A stretch of 61,242 nucleotides of DNA. It comes from Megalodesulfovibrio gigas DSM 1382 = ATCC 19364 (GTDB lineage Bacteria; Desulfobacterota; Desulfovibrionia; Desulfovibrionales; Desulfovibrionaceae). The stretch spans positions 1,527,092 through 1,588,333 of the forward strand of contig NC_022444.1 of the NCBI RefSeq assembly GCF_000468495.1, given 5' to 3'. The notes under the pieces were generated by a model, which had not been told where the DNA came from, ran no database searches, and saw nothing but the letters and a program-made list of their open reading frames with translations. Made by a program: the position numbers and the translations under genes. Of this stretch, positions 42,397 through 51,646 are shown piece after piece (position 1 is the first letter of the stretch; each line of letters begins with the position of its first letter).

Positions 42397-45300
42397 ATGG
42401 CCACCGCCGCGGCGCAGTCTCCATTGGCCAGGGTGCTGGCCATGCTCCGGGAAGGGCTGGTCTCTGGGGGCAGACGTTCGCCGACAGAGGCAATGCTGCT
42501 GGCCGATCAGGCCCTGGGATTCCTGCAGCAGACCGATCCCGCCGCGCCAGCCACCGGCATGCAGCGCCAGGAACTGGCCTGTCTGCTGGGGTCGCTGGTC
42601 AGGACGTCGCGCGATGTCGCCTTCGTGAAATTCTGCTGGGAGCGTTTGCCTGCTCTGGGCGCCTGGGGTGAGGTGCTGGCTCTGCAATCCATCCAGACGC
42701 CCCTGACAACGCGACAGGTGGCCGCCGGGATGTTCCGGCAACTGCCTGCGGCGGTGCAGTTGCGCCTTGCCAACCGCATGCTGCTGCTGCCGGGGGCGGA
42801 TCGTGAGCAGACGGACTGGGCGTTGGAGGCCGTGCGGCGCATTGCGGTGGAAGATCCCGAAGAGGTGCTGGTCTGCCTGGAGCAGATGGAACACCACGGT
42901 TCGCCCCTGGCCTGGCCGCTGCAACGTGAACTGTTGCGCAGCCGCTTCGGCATCTGGTTGGGAAAACTGCTGAACATGCCGCTTTCCAGGGAGCAGAGCG
43001 CCTATCTTACCTGCACGGTGCACCGGCTGGGCGTGCGCAGTCTGGCGGCAGCCCTGGTGCGGCACATGCCCAAGGCCGATGTGCCCACCCTGGCGCGCTT
43101 CGGTCGTCTGGCCCGGGATGTCTGCATGCCGGAAGATGCGTCCGTGGCCGGATTGGTGGAGGCGATGCTGCGGCATCCGGCGCGGGATGTGCGTCTGGCT
43201 GCCCTGGACTGTCTGGTGCAGTGGGAATCCGCCAAGGCGGCGGAGGCGGCGCGGCGTCTGCTGACATCCCATCCCAAGGACCGCAGTTTTTTGCTGGCCA
43301 CGGTGCTGCGCGGCGCGCCCGGTCTGTGGCGGGAGGTGCTGGACGGCCTGCCCGAGACGGAGCAGACCGAGGTGGTGCTTGACGCCGTCTGGTTGTTGGC
43401 CCGGGCCGACGTCCGCGGGCTGGACGAGGTGTTGCGGCGGTTGCGCCTGTCTGGCGGGGCTGACGCGGCTGGCGGCCGTGCCGGGCATGACACCAGCACG
43501 GACAGCACGGATATGGGGCTGGTGCTGGAAGGACTGGCCGCCTGGCGGCAGGCTGCCAGCCGCTGGGCACAGGCAACGGCCTGGCCGGATGTTGCGGCGC
43601 CTGTGCCCAGCATGGCCTTGCCGCCATCGTCTGCCGGGGGGGCATCGGGCAAGGCTGCCGTGCTGGGGCCGGCGCGTCAGGAGTCCGGGACGGCCTTTTC
43701 CTCCCTGCGGCTGGAGGCGGTGGACGTCTCCCGTTCGGAATTTGAGCAATGCACCTTTACTGCCTGCCAGTTGCCACGCCTGTTTGCCGAGCAGGCGCGG
43801 TTCGCCGGCTGCGTCTTCAAGCAGGTCGTGTTCATGGGTGGCGAATTCCGGGAAACGCAGTTCGTGGACTGCCGTTTCGAGGACTGCGCCATGGAGGGGG
43901 CTGTCCTGGAACGCACTTCCCTGGCGCGCTGTCAGTTCCTGGGCGTCAGTCTGGCGGGCGTGGTCTGGGAGGCCAGCCGGCTGGAGGATTGCCGGTTCGA
44001 GGCCTGCGACCTGTCCGGCGCGTTTTTTTCGCGCGTGGAGTGCCAGGCCGTGGGGCTGATGGCCTGCTCCCTGCAGGCAAGCCGCTGGAATCAGGTGCGG
44101 GCCAGGGCCGTGGAATGGACCCAGTGCTGCATGGAGGGCATGGCCGTTCGGGAGCTGGACTGCATTGATGGCGCGGTGCTGGCGTGCAATCTGGCCGGGG
44201 CCCGGGTGGAGCGTATCCGCGGCGATGCGCCGCCCCTGCTGGACTGCGCCCGCCAGGCCGTGGAATCCCGCCTGGAGCAGGCCGCTGCTGCGGGCACGGT
44301 TCCTGCGTCGCCGCCGGCAGCCCTGCAGGCCGAGGAAGGCCGGCGCATGCTGGCCGGCTGCATCGAGACATGGATGGAAACCCGGGACGCTGCGCGCCGG
44401 GAAGCGGCCATGCAGGCCAACAATCGCCGCCGGCTGCTCTGGGCGTCCTGTTTGTTTCCGGTCAGGGCCGGTGCCCTGCTTACCGCGTTGCCGGCCTTGC
44501 TGGAGGCAGGCAGCGTGCCCCGGGGCGGCGGTGTGCCACCTGCAGGGCATACCTCCTGCCGCATTCAGGGCTATCATCCCGGCCCTCAGGCTCTGGCCTT
44601 CCTCAGGGAATGGGGGCTGGCGCACCACGCCTTGCCGGGCGCGGCGGCGCTGATTGCCGAGGAGACCATTCCGCTGGAATCGCTGTGCGCCATCGGCAGC
44701 ACCGGGACCATTGCCCAGACCTTGGCTTCGGACCTGGATTTGTGGTGCTGCTACGACAAGGCCGCCGTTTCCCCCGGGCAGCGTGCGGCCCTGGAGCGCA
44801 AGTGCAGGCACATCGAGGCCTGGGCCGCGGAGGTCCTGGGTGTGGAAGTGCATTTTTTCCTGATGGACATGGAGGCCGTGCGGCAGAACCAGTTTGGCTT
44901 CAGCAGCGCTGAGAGTAGCGGCACGGCCCAGGCCCGGCTGCTCAAGGAGGAGTTCTACCGCACCGGCATCCATTTGGCCGGCAAGACGCCCTTGTGGTGG
45001 CGCGCGCCGGCCGGCGCACCCGACACGGTGTACGCCCGGCTGCGCCGGTGGAGCGAAGGGGATGCCTCGTCGTCACGGGTGATGGACATGGGCAGCCTGG
45101 CCGCCATCCCCCGGGAGGAGTATTTCGGCGCGGCGCTGTGGCAGATGGTCAAGGCGCTCAAGAGTCCGTTCAAGTCGGTGATGAAGGTGGCCTTGCTGGA
45201 TCACTACGTGCGGGAAAACGCCGCCTCACCGCTGTTGTGCGACCGCATCAAGGACCGCATTCATCGCGGGGTCCGGGACATGTGGGAGATAGACCCGTAC

Positions 45301-46425
45301 GCCGTCCTGTTTCGCGAGGTGTACGAGCAATACGAGCGGACCGGCAACACGGAGGCCCAGGGGCTCATGCGGCTGGCCTTCCGGCGCAAGACGGGCCTGC
45401 AGTTTGCCCAGGCTTCGGGTGTCGGGCGGGGGATGAGCGCGGCGGATTACTTTTTTCCGCACAGCGAGGCAGGGGTGGCGGTTCAGCTGGAATCACGTCC
45501 CGCCACCGGCGAGGACCCCCGGCGCGAGGCGCAGGCGGCGGATTCCTTTACCGAGGGCCTGAAGCTGGGCGAGCGGATCATGCGGTTTCTGCTTTCCACC
45601 TATGCGCGCATCCATGCCGCCCTGGATTCCGGCGCGGTGGAAGCCCATGTGAGCATGGACGATCTGCGCAAGCTGCAGCGGCGTATCAGCGCCTTTTTCA
45701 CGCCACGGCCGCTGAAGATCATGCGCATTCCGTTTCTGGATCGCCGGCAGGAACCTTTCCGCAGTCTGGAGTTCCTCAGCCGCGGCCAGCCGGGGCAGAT
45801 GCTGGTCTGGGATGTGTTCGGGGAGCCAACCGAGGCCGCCGGCACCACCGGAGCTGTCGGGCCGGGTTCGTCGCCAGGGTCTGGCGGGTCTGGCGGGTCT
45901 GGCGGGTCGGCAGGACCGGCAGGAGCAGGCGCGCCGCGCGCCGCACGCAGCCCGCGGCAACTGCTCAATCGGGAGCATTCCCCCGAGCGCCTCTGCGCCT
46001 GGCTGCACGCCAATGGCCTGTGCGGACCGCACACGCAGATTGCCGCCCAGGCCCTGGTGGCTCCAATGACCCTGGCCGATCTGCAGGTCCTGCTGGAGGC
46101 GGTGCGCCAGTGCTTTCCCCTGGATCGCACCTTTGCCCCGCCCATGGAACAGCTTCTGGCCCCGGAAGTGGTCACGGCCTGCATGGTGATCGGCAATTTT
46201 ACGGCCCAGCGGGAAGAGCGGGCCTTGCGGCAGGCGGCGCTGGTCTACGCCACGTCCTGGGGAGAACTGTTCTGCCGGCCCCAGGTGCGCGACCTGGAAC
46301 GCCTGGAGCACGCCCCCAAGGCCTGCCTGCAGGAGAATTGCCACGCCCCCCTGGCGTCGGGCATGGCTTTCATGTTCCACAAGCCCGCGCGCTCCCAGTG
46401 TCGGGAGGTGTTTCTTGTCAGATAG
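42397..46425 (+). CDS. cyaA: Class I adenylate cyclase with HEAT-like and pentapeptide-like N-terminal regions
   Basis: A 1342-aa protein. The catalytic part (about 715-1140) matches class I adenylate cyclases: GSTGTIAQTLASDLDLW, with the nucleotidyltransferase acidic pair D779 and D781, then VLGVEVHFFLMDM, KTPLWWR and LLDHYV blocks. The N-terminal 400 residues look like Ala/Leu-rich HEAT-type helical repeats. Residues 435-615 form a pentapeptide-like beta-helix (CRFEDC, CRFEACDLSGAFF). A Gly/Ser linker near 1160-1180 leads to a C-terminal helical domain. E. coli CyaA is 848 aa, so about 500 aa are extra. Translation is coupled to the upstream HD-GYP gene. Confidence 0.85.
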   Translation: MATAAAQSPLARVLAMLREGLVSGGRRSPTEAMLLADQALGFLQQTDPAAPATGMQRQELACLLGSLVRTSRDVAFVKFCWERLPALGAWGEVLALQSIQTPLTTRQVAAGMFRQLPAAVQLRLANRMLLLPGADREQTDWALEAVRRIAVEDPEEVLVCLEQMEHHGSPLAWPLQRELLRSRFGIWLGKLLNMPLSREQSAYLTCTVHRLGVRSLAAALVRHMPKADVPTLARFGRLARDVCMPEDASVAGLVEAMLRHPARDVRLAALDCLVQWESAKAAEAARRLLTSHPKDRSFLLATVLRGAPGLWREVLDGLPETEQTEVVLDAVWLLARADVRGLDEVLRRLRLSGGADAAGGRAGHDTSTDSTDMGLVLEGLAAWRQAASRWAQATAWPDVAAPVPSMALPPSSAGGASGKAAVLGPARQESGTAFSSLRLEAVDVSRSEFEQCTFTACQLPRLFAEQARFAGCVFKQVVFMGGEFRETQFVDCRFEDCAMEGAVLERTSLARCQFLGVSLAGVVWEASRLEDCRFEACDLSGAFFSRVECQAVGLMACSLQASRWNQVRARAVEWTQCCMEGMAVRELDCIDGAVLACNLAGARVERIRGDAPPLLDCARQAVESRLEQAAAAGTVPASPPAALQAEEGRRMLAGCIETWMETRDAARREAAMQANNRRRLLWASCLFPVRAGALLTALPALLEAGSVPRGGGVPPAGHTSCRIQGYHPGPQALAFLREWGLAHHALPGAAALIAEETIPLESLCAIGSTGTIAQTLASDLDLWCCYDKAAVSPGQRAALERKCRHIEAWAAEVLGVEVHFFLMDMEAVRQNQFGFSSAESSGTAQARLLKEEFYRTGIHLAGKTPLWWRAPAGAPDTVYARLRRWSEGDASSSRVMDMGSLAAIPREEYFGAALWQMVKALKSPFKSVMKVALLDHYVRENAASPLLCDRIKDRIHRGVRDMWEIDPYAVLFREVYEQYERTGNTEAQGLMRLAFRRKTGLQFAQASGVGRGMSAADYFFPHSEAGVAVQLESRPATGEDPRREAQAADSFTEGLKLGERIMRFLLSTYARIHAALDSGAVEAHVSMDDLRKLQRRISAFFTPRPLKIMRIPFLDRRQEPFRSLEFLSRGQPGQMLVWDVFGEPTEAAGTTGAVGPGSSPGSGGSGGSGGSAGPAGAGAPRAARSPRQLLNREHSPERLCAWLHANGLCGPHTQIAAQALVAPMTLADLQVLLEAVRQCFPLDRTFAPPMEQLLAPEVVTACMVIGNFTAQREERALRQAALVYATSWGELFCRPQVRDLERLEHAPKACLQENCHAPLASGMAFMFHKPARSQCREVFLVR
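45877..45908 (+). repeat. 9-bp tandem repeat encoding the Gly/Ser linker of the cyclase
   Basis: GGGTCTGGC is repeated 3.6 times in frame and encodes the GSG linker between the catalytic part and the C-terminal domain. Confidence 0.85.
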
Positions 46426-46451
46426 GGCAACTTGCTTTTGAAACGCGTTGT

Positions 46452-46590
46452 CGGGGGAACCCTTTCTATAGAAAGGGTTCCCCCGAACCCCCCTCCCAAA
46501 GATTTTTTTGGGAGTACAAGATACTATTAAAGTTTTGGAAGGGGAAAGTGCGAGAGGGGAGAACCTTTTTCAAAAGGTGTCCCCTCTCGC
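46452..46590. repeat. Compound repeat A-linker-B (complete copy 2, inverted)
   Basis: Hairpin A (46452-46485) has a perfect 16-bp stem with an AT loop. Hairpin B (46550-46590) has arms GCGAGAGGGG and CCCCTCTCGC. The 64-nt linker, read on the opposite strand, matches the linker at 24441-24502, so the unit is inverted relative to that copy. It lies between two convergent genes, whose stops are 26 bp away on each side. Confidence 0.9.
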
Positions 46591-46615
46591 CACTCGTTTT
46601 CAAGGGTAAGTTGTC

Positions 46616-48328
46616 CTAAACGTCCACGCCCATTTTTTCCACGCTGGCCAGGCCGCCCTGGACGGCGATGGATTCGCGGCCGGCCTGATCGAGCATGATC
46701 TGCGCCTCGTAGGCCCGGGTGCCGGTGTTGCACAGCAGGACGAGCTTTTTGTCCGCGGGCAATTCGCCAAGGCGGCCCGGGATCTCGTCTTGGGGAATGG
46801 CCAGGTAGTTGGGCATCTTGAGCCGTTCCACGGCGCGCACGCCGTCGGGATTGGCCCGCACATCCAGGAAGCAGAGGCCGTCCTGTTCCGCATCCGCCCA
46901 CATGGTGCCGAATTCGTCGGGGGAGACGGGCCGGTGCCGGCCGGCCAGGAGGTTGTCCGCGGCGTTGGCCAGGGCGTTGAGGATGTCCATGGCGGCGGCA
47001 AAGGGCGGCGAGTAGGCCATTTCTACGTTGGAGAGCTCGTCCACGGTGAGGCCGCGGGGCAGCAGGCCGGCCACCACGTTGATGCGGCCCACCACGGCAT
47101 CCATCTGGCTGGTGAAGCCCTGGATGCCCAGCACGCGCCGGGTGGCCTTGTCCACCACCAGATCCAGATACATCAGGGCCTTGGAGGGGTAGAAGTGGGC
47201 GCGGTCCAGCTGGCTCAGGTGCACGTTCACGGCGTCGTAGCCGGCGCGCTTGGCCCCGGCCAGACACAGGCCCGTGCCGGTGAGGGCATGGTCGAACAGC
47301 TTGACGCAGAAGGAACCCACCGCGCCGGGGAACGTGCGCTGCAGGCCGGCCAGGTTGTCCCCGATGATGCGCCCCTGGCGGTTGGCCATGGAGCCCATGG
47401 GCAGGTGCATGAGCTGGCCCGTGAGCAGGTTGGGCAGGGCGATGCAGTCGCCGCCGGCATAGATGTCCGGGTCGGTGGTCTGGAGGTATTCATTGACCAC
47501 AATGCCGCCGTTGGGGGCCACGTCCAGCCCGGCAGCCTTGGCCAGTTCCGAATTGGGGGTGACGCCCACGGCCACGATGGCCAGATCGGCCTCGATGACG
47601 CGCTTGTCCGTCACCACGCGCTCCAGCTTGCCATCACCCTCGAAGGCCACCACTTTTTCGCCAAAGTGCATGGTCACGCCGTGTTTTTCCAGATTCTGCA
47701 CGGCCATGGTCGCCAGTCCTGGAGACACGAGGTTCGGCATGAGCTGGGGCATGAATTCCACCACCGTGGTCTCAATGCCCCACATGTCCGCAAAGGCCTC
47801 GGCCATTTCCAGCCCGATGAAGCCTGCGCCCACCACCACGGCCTTGCCCACCTTGCCGGCGGCCACCATGTCTTTGATGTAGGCAGCGTGGGCCAGGTTG
47901 GCCACGGCGCTGATGCCGGGCAGGTCTTCGCCGGGGGCATTGAGCCGGCGCGGGGAAGCACCGGTGGCGATGACGAGCTTGTCGTAGGGCAGGTCTTCGG
48001 TGGCGCCGCTGGATTCATGGCGCACGGTGACGGTTTTTTTGTCACGGTTGATGGCCAGGGCGCGGATGTTGGCCAGGATGGCCACGCCCTTGGCGTCGCG
48101 GAAAAACGGGGCGTCGCGCAGCACGTGGAAGGACGTGGTGCTCAGTTCCTTGATGTCACTGACATCGCCGGAAACGTAATACGGAATGCCGCAGCCGCCG
48201 TATGAAAAATGGCTGGTGGCCTCCAACACGGTGACGTCGGCATGAGGATCGAGCCGCTTGATGCGGCATGCCGCCTTTGGTCCCAGGGCCACACCGCCGA
48301 TCACAAGAACACGTTGCGAGATGGACAT
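46616..48328 (-). CDS. CoA-disulfide reductase-like flavoprotein fused to rhodanese domain
   Basis: A 570-aa fusion. Residues 1-450 form a pyridine-nucleotide:disulfide oxidoreductase: FAD motif VLVIGGVALGPKAA, the single redox Cys in SYGGCGIPYYVSGD near 43, NAD motif VVGAGFIGLEMAE and IYAGGDC. Residues 470-570 form a rhodanese domain with active Cys in LLCNTGTRAYEA. Such CoADR-RHD enzymes reduce CoA disulfide, persulfides or polysulfide with NAD(P)H. In a sulfate reducer a role in sulfur or oxidative-stress handling is plausible. AAGGAGG precedes the ATG at 48328. Confidence 0.92.
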   Translation of the reverse strand: MSISQRVLVIGGVALGPKAACRIKRLDPHADVTVLEATSHFSYGGCGIPYYVSGDVSDIKELSTTSFHVLRDAPFFRDAKGVAILANIRALAINRDKKTVTVRHESSGATEDLPYDKLVIATGASPRRLNAPGEDLPGISAVANLAHAAYIKDMVAAGKVGKAVVVGAGFIGLEMAEAFADMWGIETTVVEFMPQLMPNLVSPGLATMAVQNLEKHGVTMHFGEKVVAFEGDGKLERVVTDKRVIEADLAIVAVGVTPNSELAKAAGLDVAPNGGIVVNEYLQTTDPDIYAGGDCIALPNLLTGQLMHLPMGSMANRQGRIIGDNLAGLQRTFPGAVGSFCVKLFDHALTGTGLCLAGAKRAGYDAVNVHLSQLDRAHFYPSKALMYLDLVVDKATRRVLGIQGFTSQMDAVVGRINVVAGLLPRGLTVDELSNVEMAYSPPFAAAMDILNALANAADNLLAGRHRPVSPDEFGTMWADAEQDGLCFLDVRANPDGVRAVERLKMPNYLAIPQDEIPGRLGELPADKKLVLLCNTGTRAYEAQIMLDQAGRESIAVQGGLASVEKMGVDV

Positions 48329-48431
48329 GTTTCCTCCTTGACGAGGCGAAACGGGATTTTCAAGGAGGGAGATACGAAAGATGTGCGGGAAAGGCAAGGC
48401 TGCGTCAAATCAGACAGAATCACTCTGATAA

Positions 48432-48571
48432 GGACATTGCGAGAGGGGACACCTTTTGGAAAAAGGTTCTCCCCTCTCGCGCTCTCCCCTTCCAAAACTC
48501 TGATAGTATCCTGTAATTCTAAAAAAAGTCTTTGGAAGGTGTTCCCCCGAGAGTCCTTTTCACACGTGCAT
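48432..48571. repeat. Compound repeat B-linker-A (copy 3, A hairpin truncated)
   Basis: Hairpin B (48439-48480) is intact. The linker (CCCCTTCCAAAACT... to ...AAAAGTCTTTGGAA) matches copy 1. Hairpin A has lost its left arm and keeps only GTTCCCCCGAGAGTCC. It lies at the end of the dpp operon, 5 bp beyond its last stop, upstream of the divergent-facing side of the flavoprotein gene. Confidence 0.85.
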
Positions 48572-48575
48572 TGCC

Positions 48576-49592
48576 TTAGATCCTGCCGTCGCGCAGGGCG
48601 TGGCAGGCCACCACGGCGCCGTCGGGCTGGGTCAGGGGCGATGGGACTTCCAGGCGGCAGGGCTCGTAGGCATAGGGGCAGCGGGGGTGGAAGACGCAGC
48701 CCCGCGGCAGATTGATGGGCGTGGACAGCTCGCCGGTCAGGCGGATGCGCTTGCGTCGGCCGCGGCCCAGGGTGGGGATGGCCGAAAGCAGGGCCTGGGT
48801 GTAGGGGTGGCGCGGCGTTTCGAAAAGCTGGCGCGCCGTGGCCAGTTCGCACAAGGATCCCAGGTACATCACGGCCACGCGGGTGGCGATGCGGCGCACC
48901 ACGTTCAGGTCGTGGCTGATGAACAGGTACGTCAGGTTGTGGCTTTCCTGCAAATCCATCATCAGATTGAGAATCTGCGCCTGGATGGAGACGTCCAGGG
49001 CGCTGATGGGTTCGTCCGCCACAATGCATTCCGGGTCCACGATAAGGGCCCGGGCAATGGAGATGCGCTGGCGCTGGCCGCCGGAGAACTCGTGCGGATA
49101 CTGCTTGGCCCAGCTGGCGCGCACGCCCACCTGTTCCATCACCGCGGCCACCCGCTCGGCAACCTGCGCCGCATTGAGATTGGGATGATGGAAGCGCAGG
49201 GGCTCTTCCAGGATGCGTTGCACGGGCATGCGCGGGTTCAGGGAGGCGTATGGATCCTGAAAGATCATCTGCAGCCTGGTGCGGAAGGGCAGCAGTTTGG
49301 CCGGGGGCAGGTGGTCGATGCGCTGATCGCGGTAGCGTATCTCGCCGCTGTTGGGCTGGTGCAGGCAGACCACGGCCCGGGCCAGGGTGGACTTGCCGCA
49401 GCCGCTTTCGCCCACCACGGCCAGGGTCTCGCCCTGGCGCACGTCCAGGCTCACGTTGTTCAGGGCGTGCACCACGGTGCGCTTGAGGGTGGGGCGGCCG
49501 CCGGAAAAACGCAGCTGCTCCAGCAGCCCACCGCTGATATCGAAGTGCTTGACGACGTTGCGAATGGAAACGAGTGCCGTGCTCATGATCAT
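48576..49592 (-). CDS. Dipeptide/oligopeptide ABC transporter ATPase (DppF type)
   Basis: One of two cytoplasmic ATPases energising peptide uptake. The 338-aa protein has Walker A GESGCGKST near 56, Q-loop FQDPYASLNPR, signature FSGGQRQRISIARAL near 170, Walker B CIVADEP, and the OppF/DppF C-terminal zinc-like CVFHPRCPYAYEPC motif. Two starts are possible (49592 or 49586). The first overlaps the upstream ATPase stop as ATGA, which is typical of coupled ABC ATPase pairs. It is the last gene of a five-gene operon. Confidence 0.93.
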   Translation of the reverse strand: MIMSTALVSIRNVVKHFDISGGLLEQLRFSGGRPTLKRTVVHALNNVSLDVRQGETLAVVGESGCGKSTLARAVVCLHQPNSGEIRYRDQRIDHLPPAKLLPFRTRLQMIFQDPYASLNPRMPVQRILEEPLRFHHPNLNAAQVAERVAAVMEQVGVRASWAKQYPHEFSGGQRQRISIARALIVDPECIVADEPISALDVSIQAQILNLMMDLQESHNLTYLFISHDLNVVRRIATRVAVMYLGSLCELATARQLFETPRHPYTQALLSAIPTLGRGRRKRIRLTGELSTPINLPRGCVFHPRCPYAYEPCRLEVPSPLTQPDGAVVACHALRDGRI

Positions 49593-50590
49593 TCCACCAG
49601 ATGGCAGGCGGCCAGAACGCCGGTTTGGCCGCAGGGCCGCAGGGCCGGGGCGTCTTCGCTGCAGGCATGGATGCGCACCGGGCAGCGGGGATGGAAGGCG
49701 CAGCCAGTGGGCGTGTTGTACAGGCTGGGCATGATGCCGTGAATCTGCGCCAGCCGGCCGGTGCCGGGCTCGCCGGCATGGGTCTGGGGCAGGGCGGCCA
49801 GCAGGCCCTGGGTATAGGGGTGCTGAGGCGCGTGCACCACCTGCTCCGTGGGGCCGATTTCCACAATCCTGCCGGCGTACATCACGGCCACGCGGTCCGT
49901 CACCTGGGAGACCACGGCCAGATCGTGGGTGATGAGGAGCAGTCCCATGCCTTCATGCTCGGCCAGCTCCAGCAGCAGGTCCAGAATCTCGGCCTGGATG
50001 GTCACGTCCAGGGCCGTGGTGGGCTCGTCGGCGATGATGAGGGACGGCCGGGTGAGCAGGGCAATGGCGATGACGATGCGCTGGCGCATGCCGCCGGAAA
50101 ACTGGTGCGGGTACTGCGCCATCCGCTTTTCCGGCGAGGGGATGCGCACGGCGCGCAGGGTCTCGATGGCGATGTCCTGGGCTTCCCGGCGGCTCAGACG
50201 GCGGTGAGCCTGCAGGGTTTCGACCATCTGCGTGCCGATGGTCAGCACGGGGTTGAGGGTCATCATCGGATCCTGAAAGATCATGGAGATCCGGTCGCCG
50301 CGCAGGGGGCGCATTTCCTGTTCCGAGAGCGGGGCAAGGTCGCGCCCCTCGAACAGGATGGAGCCGCCACTGATGCGCCCGGGCCGGCTGATGAGCTTGA
50401 GGATGGAGAACCCGGTGATGGACTTGCCGGCGCCGCTTTCGCCCACCAGCCCCAGCCGCTCGCCACGGTGGAGGGTGAAGGAGACGTCGCGCACGGCCAC
50501 CAGGGTTTTGGTCTTGGTGGGGAAGCTCACTTCCAGATTTTTTACTTCCAGCAGCGGCGCTGCCGGGGAGGGTGTCGTCATGGCATGCAT
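49589..50590 (-). CDS. Dipeptide/oligopeptide ABC transporter ATPase (DppD type)
   Basis: The partner ATPase, 333 aa. Motifs: Walker A GESGAGKS near 52, FQDPMMTLNP, signature FSGGMRQRIVIAIALL near 163, Walker B IIADEP, and C-terminal CAFHPRCPVRIHAC. The ATG at 50590 lies 3 nt after the permease stop, with AAGGGG 8 nt upstream. Specificity is set by the binding protein, not by this subunit. Confidence 0.93.
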   Translation of the reverse strand: MHAMTTPSPAAPLLEVKNLEVSFPTKTKTLVAVRDVSFTLHRGERLGLVGESGAGKSITGFSILKLISRPGRISGGSILFEGRDLAPLSEQEMRPLRGDRISMIFQDPMMTLNPVLTIGTQMVETLQAHRRLSRREAQDIAIETLRAVRIPSPEKRMAQYPHQFSGGMRQRIVIAIALLTRPSLIIADEPTTALDVTIQAEILDLLLELAEHEGMGLLLITHDLAVVSQVTDRVAVMYAGRIVEIGPTEQVVHAPQHPYTQGLLAALPQTHAGEPGTGRLAQIHGIMPSLYNTPTGCAFHPRCPVRIHACSEDAPALRPCGQTGVLAACHLVE

Positions 50591-50592
50591 GG

Positions 50593-51636
50593 CTACATCC
50601 CCTTGTACAGCCGGGGGTTCATGACATCGCGGCAGAAGTCCCCCAGCAGGTTGATGGACAGGATGAGCACCACCAGCAGCGATCCGGGGAAGATGGTGAT
50701 CCACCACGAGCCGGACAGCAGGTACTCGAAGCCCGCGTTGATGAGCGAGCCCAGGGAGGGTTGCGTCACCGGCATGCCGAAGCCCAGGAAGGAGAGGCCG
50801 GCTTCGGTCATCATGGCGTTGGCCACCTGCACCGTGCTGATGACCAGCACCGGCGAAAGCGTGTTCGGCAGGATGTGCCGCAGCATGATGCGCCAGGTGG
50901 GCAGACCCACCACGCGGGCGGCCTCCACATATTCCTTCTTCTTTTCCGCCAGCACGCTGGCGCGCACGGTGCGGGCGTATTGCGGCCATTCGGCCAGCCC
51001 GATGATGCAGATGAGAATGGGCACGGCCAGCCGTTCGTAACTGGCCACCCCGAACGCCGTGCGGAACATGGCCCCAATGAAGATGGCCACCAGCAGCGTG
51101 GAGAAGGACAGCTGCACGTCCGCCAGACGCATGAGCAGTATTTCCACCCGGTTGCCCAGGTATCCGGCCGTGAGCCCGATGGCGATGCCCAGCACCGCCT
51201 GCACCAGCACCGCGCCCAGACCGATGACCAGGGACACGCGCATGCCGTAGAGCATGGTGGAGAGCAGATCCCGGCCCTGATCATCCGCGCCCAGGACAAA
51301 GGCCGGCAGCTGGTCCGGCGCGCCGCCCTCCATCCAGGCCGGCGGCGTCTGGGCCATCATCAGGTCCAGGGAGGCGGGGTCGTACGGGTTCGTGGGCGCA
51401 ATCCACGGGCAGGCAAAGCTGGAGACCAGCAGCACCAGCAGAATCCCCAGGCTGGCCTTGGCCACGGTGTCGCGCCGGAAGCTGTACATCAGGTGCGAAT
51501 CGGCAAAGCGTCCCCAGGCTGCAGGCATGAGGAACCGGCCGCCAGCCACCCACAGGAAAAACAAGACCAGCCCGGCGATGGCCAGGGCATTGATGGCTGG
51601 TTGCGTCCAGGACAGGAAGAAAAACAAGATCTCCAC
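50593..51636 (-). CDS. Peptide ABC transporter permease (DppC type)
   Basis: A 347-aa inner-membrane permease. Six or more helices, a DDQGRDLLSTMLYGMRVSLVIG segment characteristic of DppC/OppC, and the EAA loop that contacts the ATPases (EYVEAARVVGLPTWRIMLRHILPN). It has an extra N-terminal helix pair compared with E. coli DppC (300 aa). It follows the DppB-type gene by 10 bp. Confidence 0.92.
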   Translation of the reverse strand: MEILFFFLSWTQPAINALAIAGLVLFFLWVAGGRFLMPAAWGRFADSHLMYSFRRDTVAKASLGILLVLLVSSFACPWIAPTNPYDPASLDLMMAQTPPAWMEGGAPDQLPAFVLGADDQGRDLLSTMLYGMRVSLVIGLGAVLVQAVLGIAIGLTAGYLGNRVEILLMRLADVQLSFSTLLVAIFIGAMFRTAFGVASYERLAVPILICIIGLAEWPQYARTVRASVLAEKKKEYVEAARVVGLPTWRIMLRHILPNTLSPVLVISTVQVANAMMTEAGLSFLGFGMPVTQPSLGSLINAGFEYLLSGSWWITIFPGSLLVVLILSINLLGDFCRDVMNPRLYKGM

Positions 51637-51646
51637 GGTTGCGCTC

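Noticed and set aside
41590-44973. 1127-aa minus-strand open frame over the HD-GYP and cyclase genes
   Set aside because: Antisense to well-supported domains; no recognisable motif.
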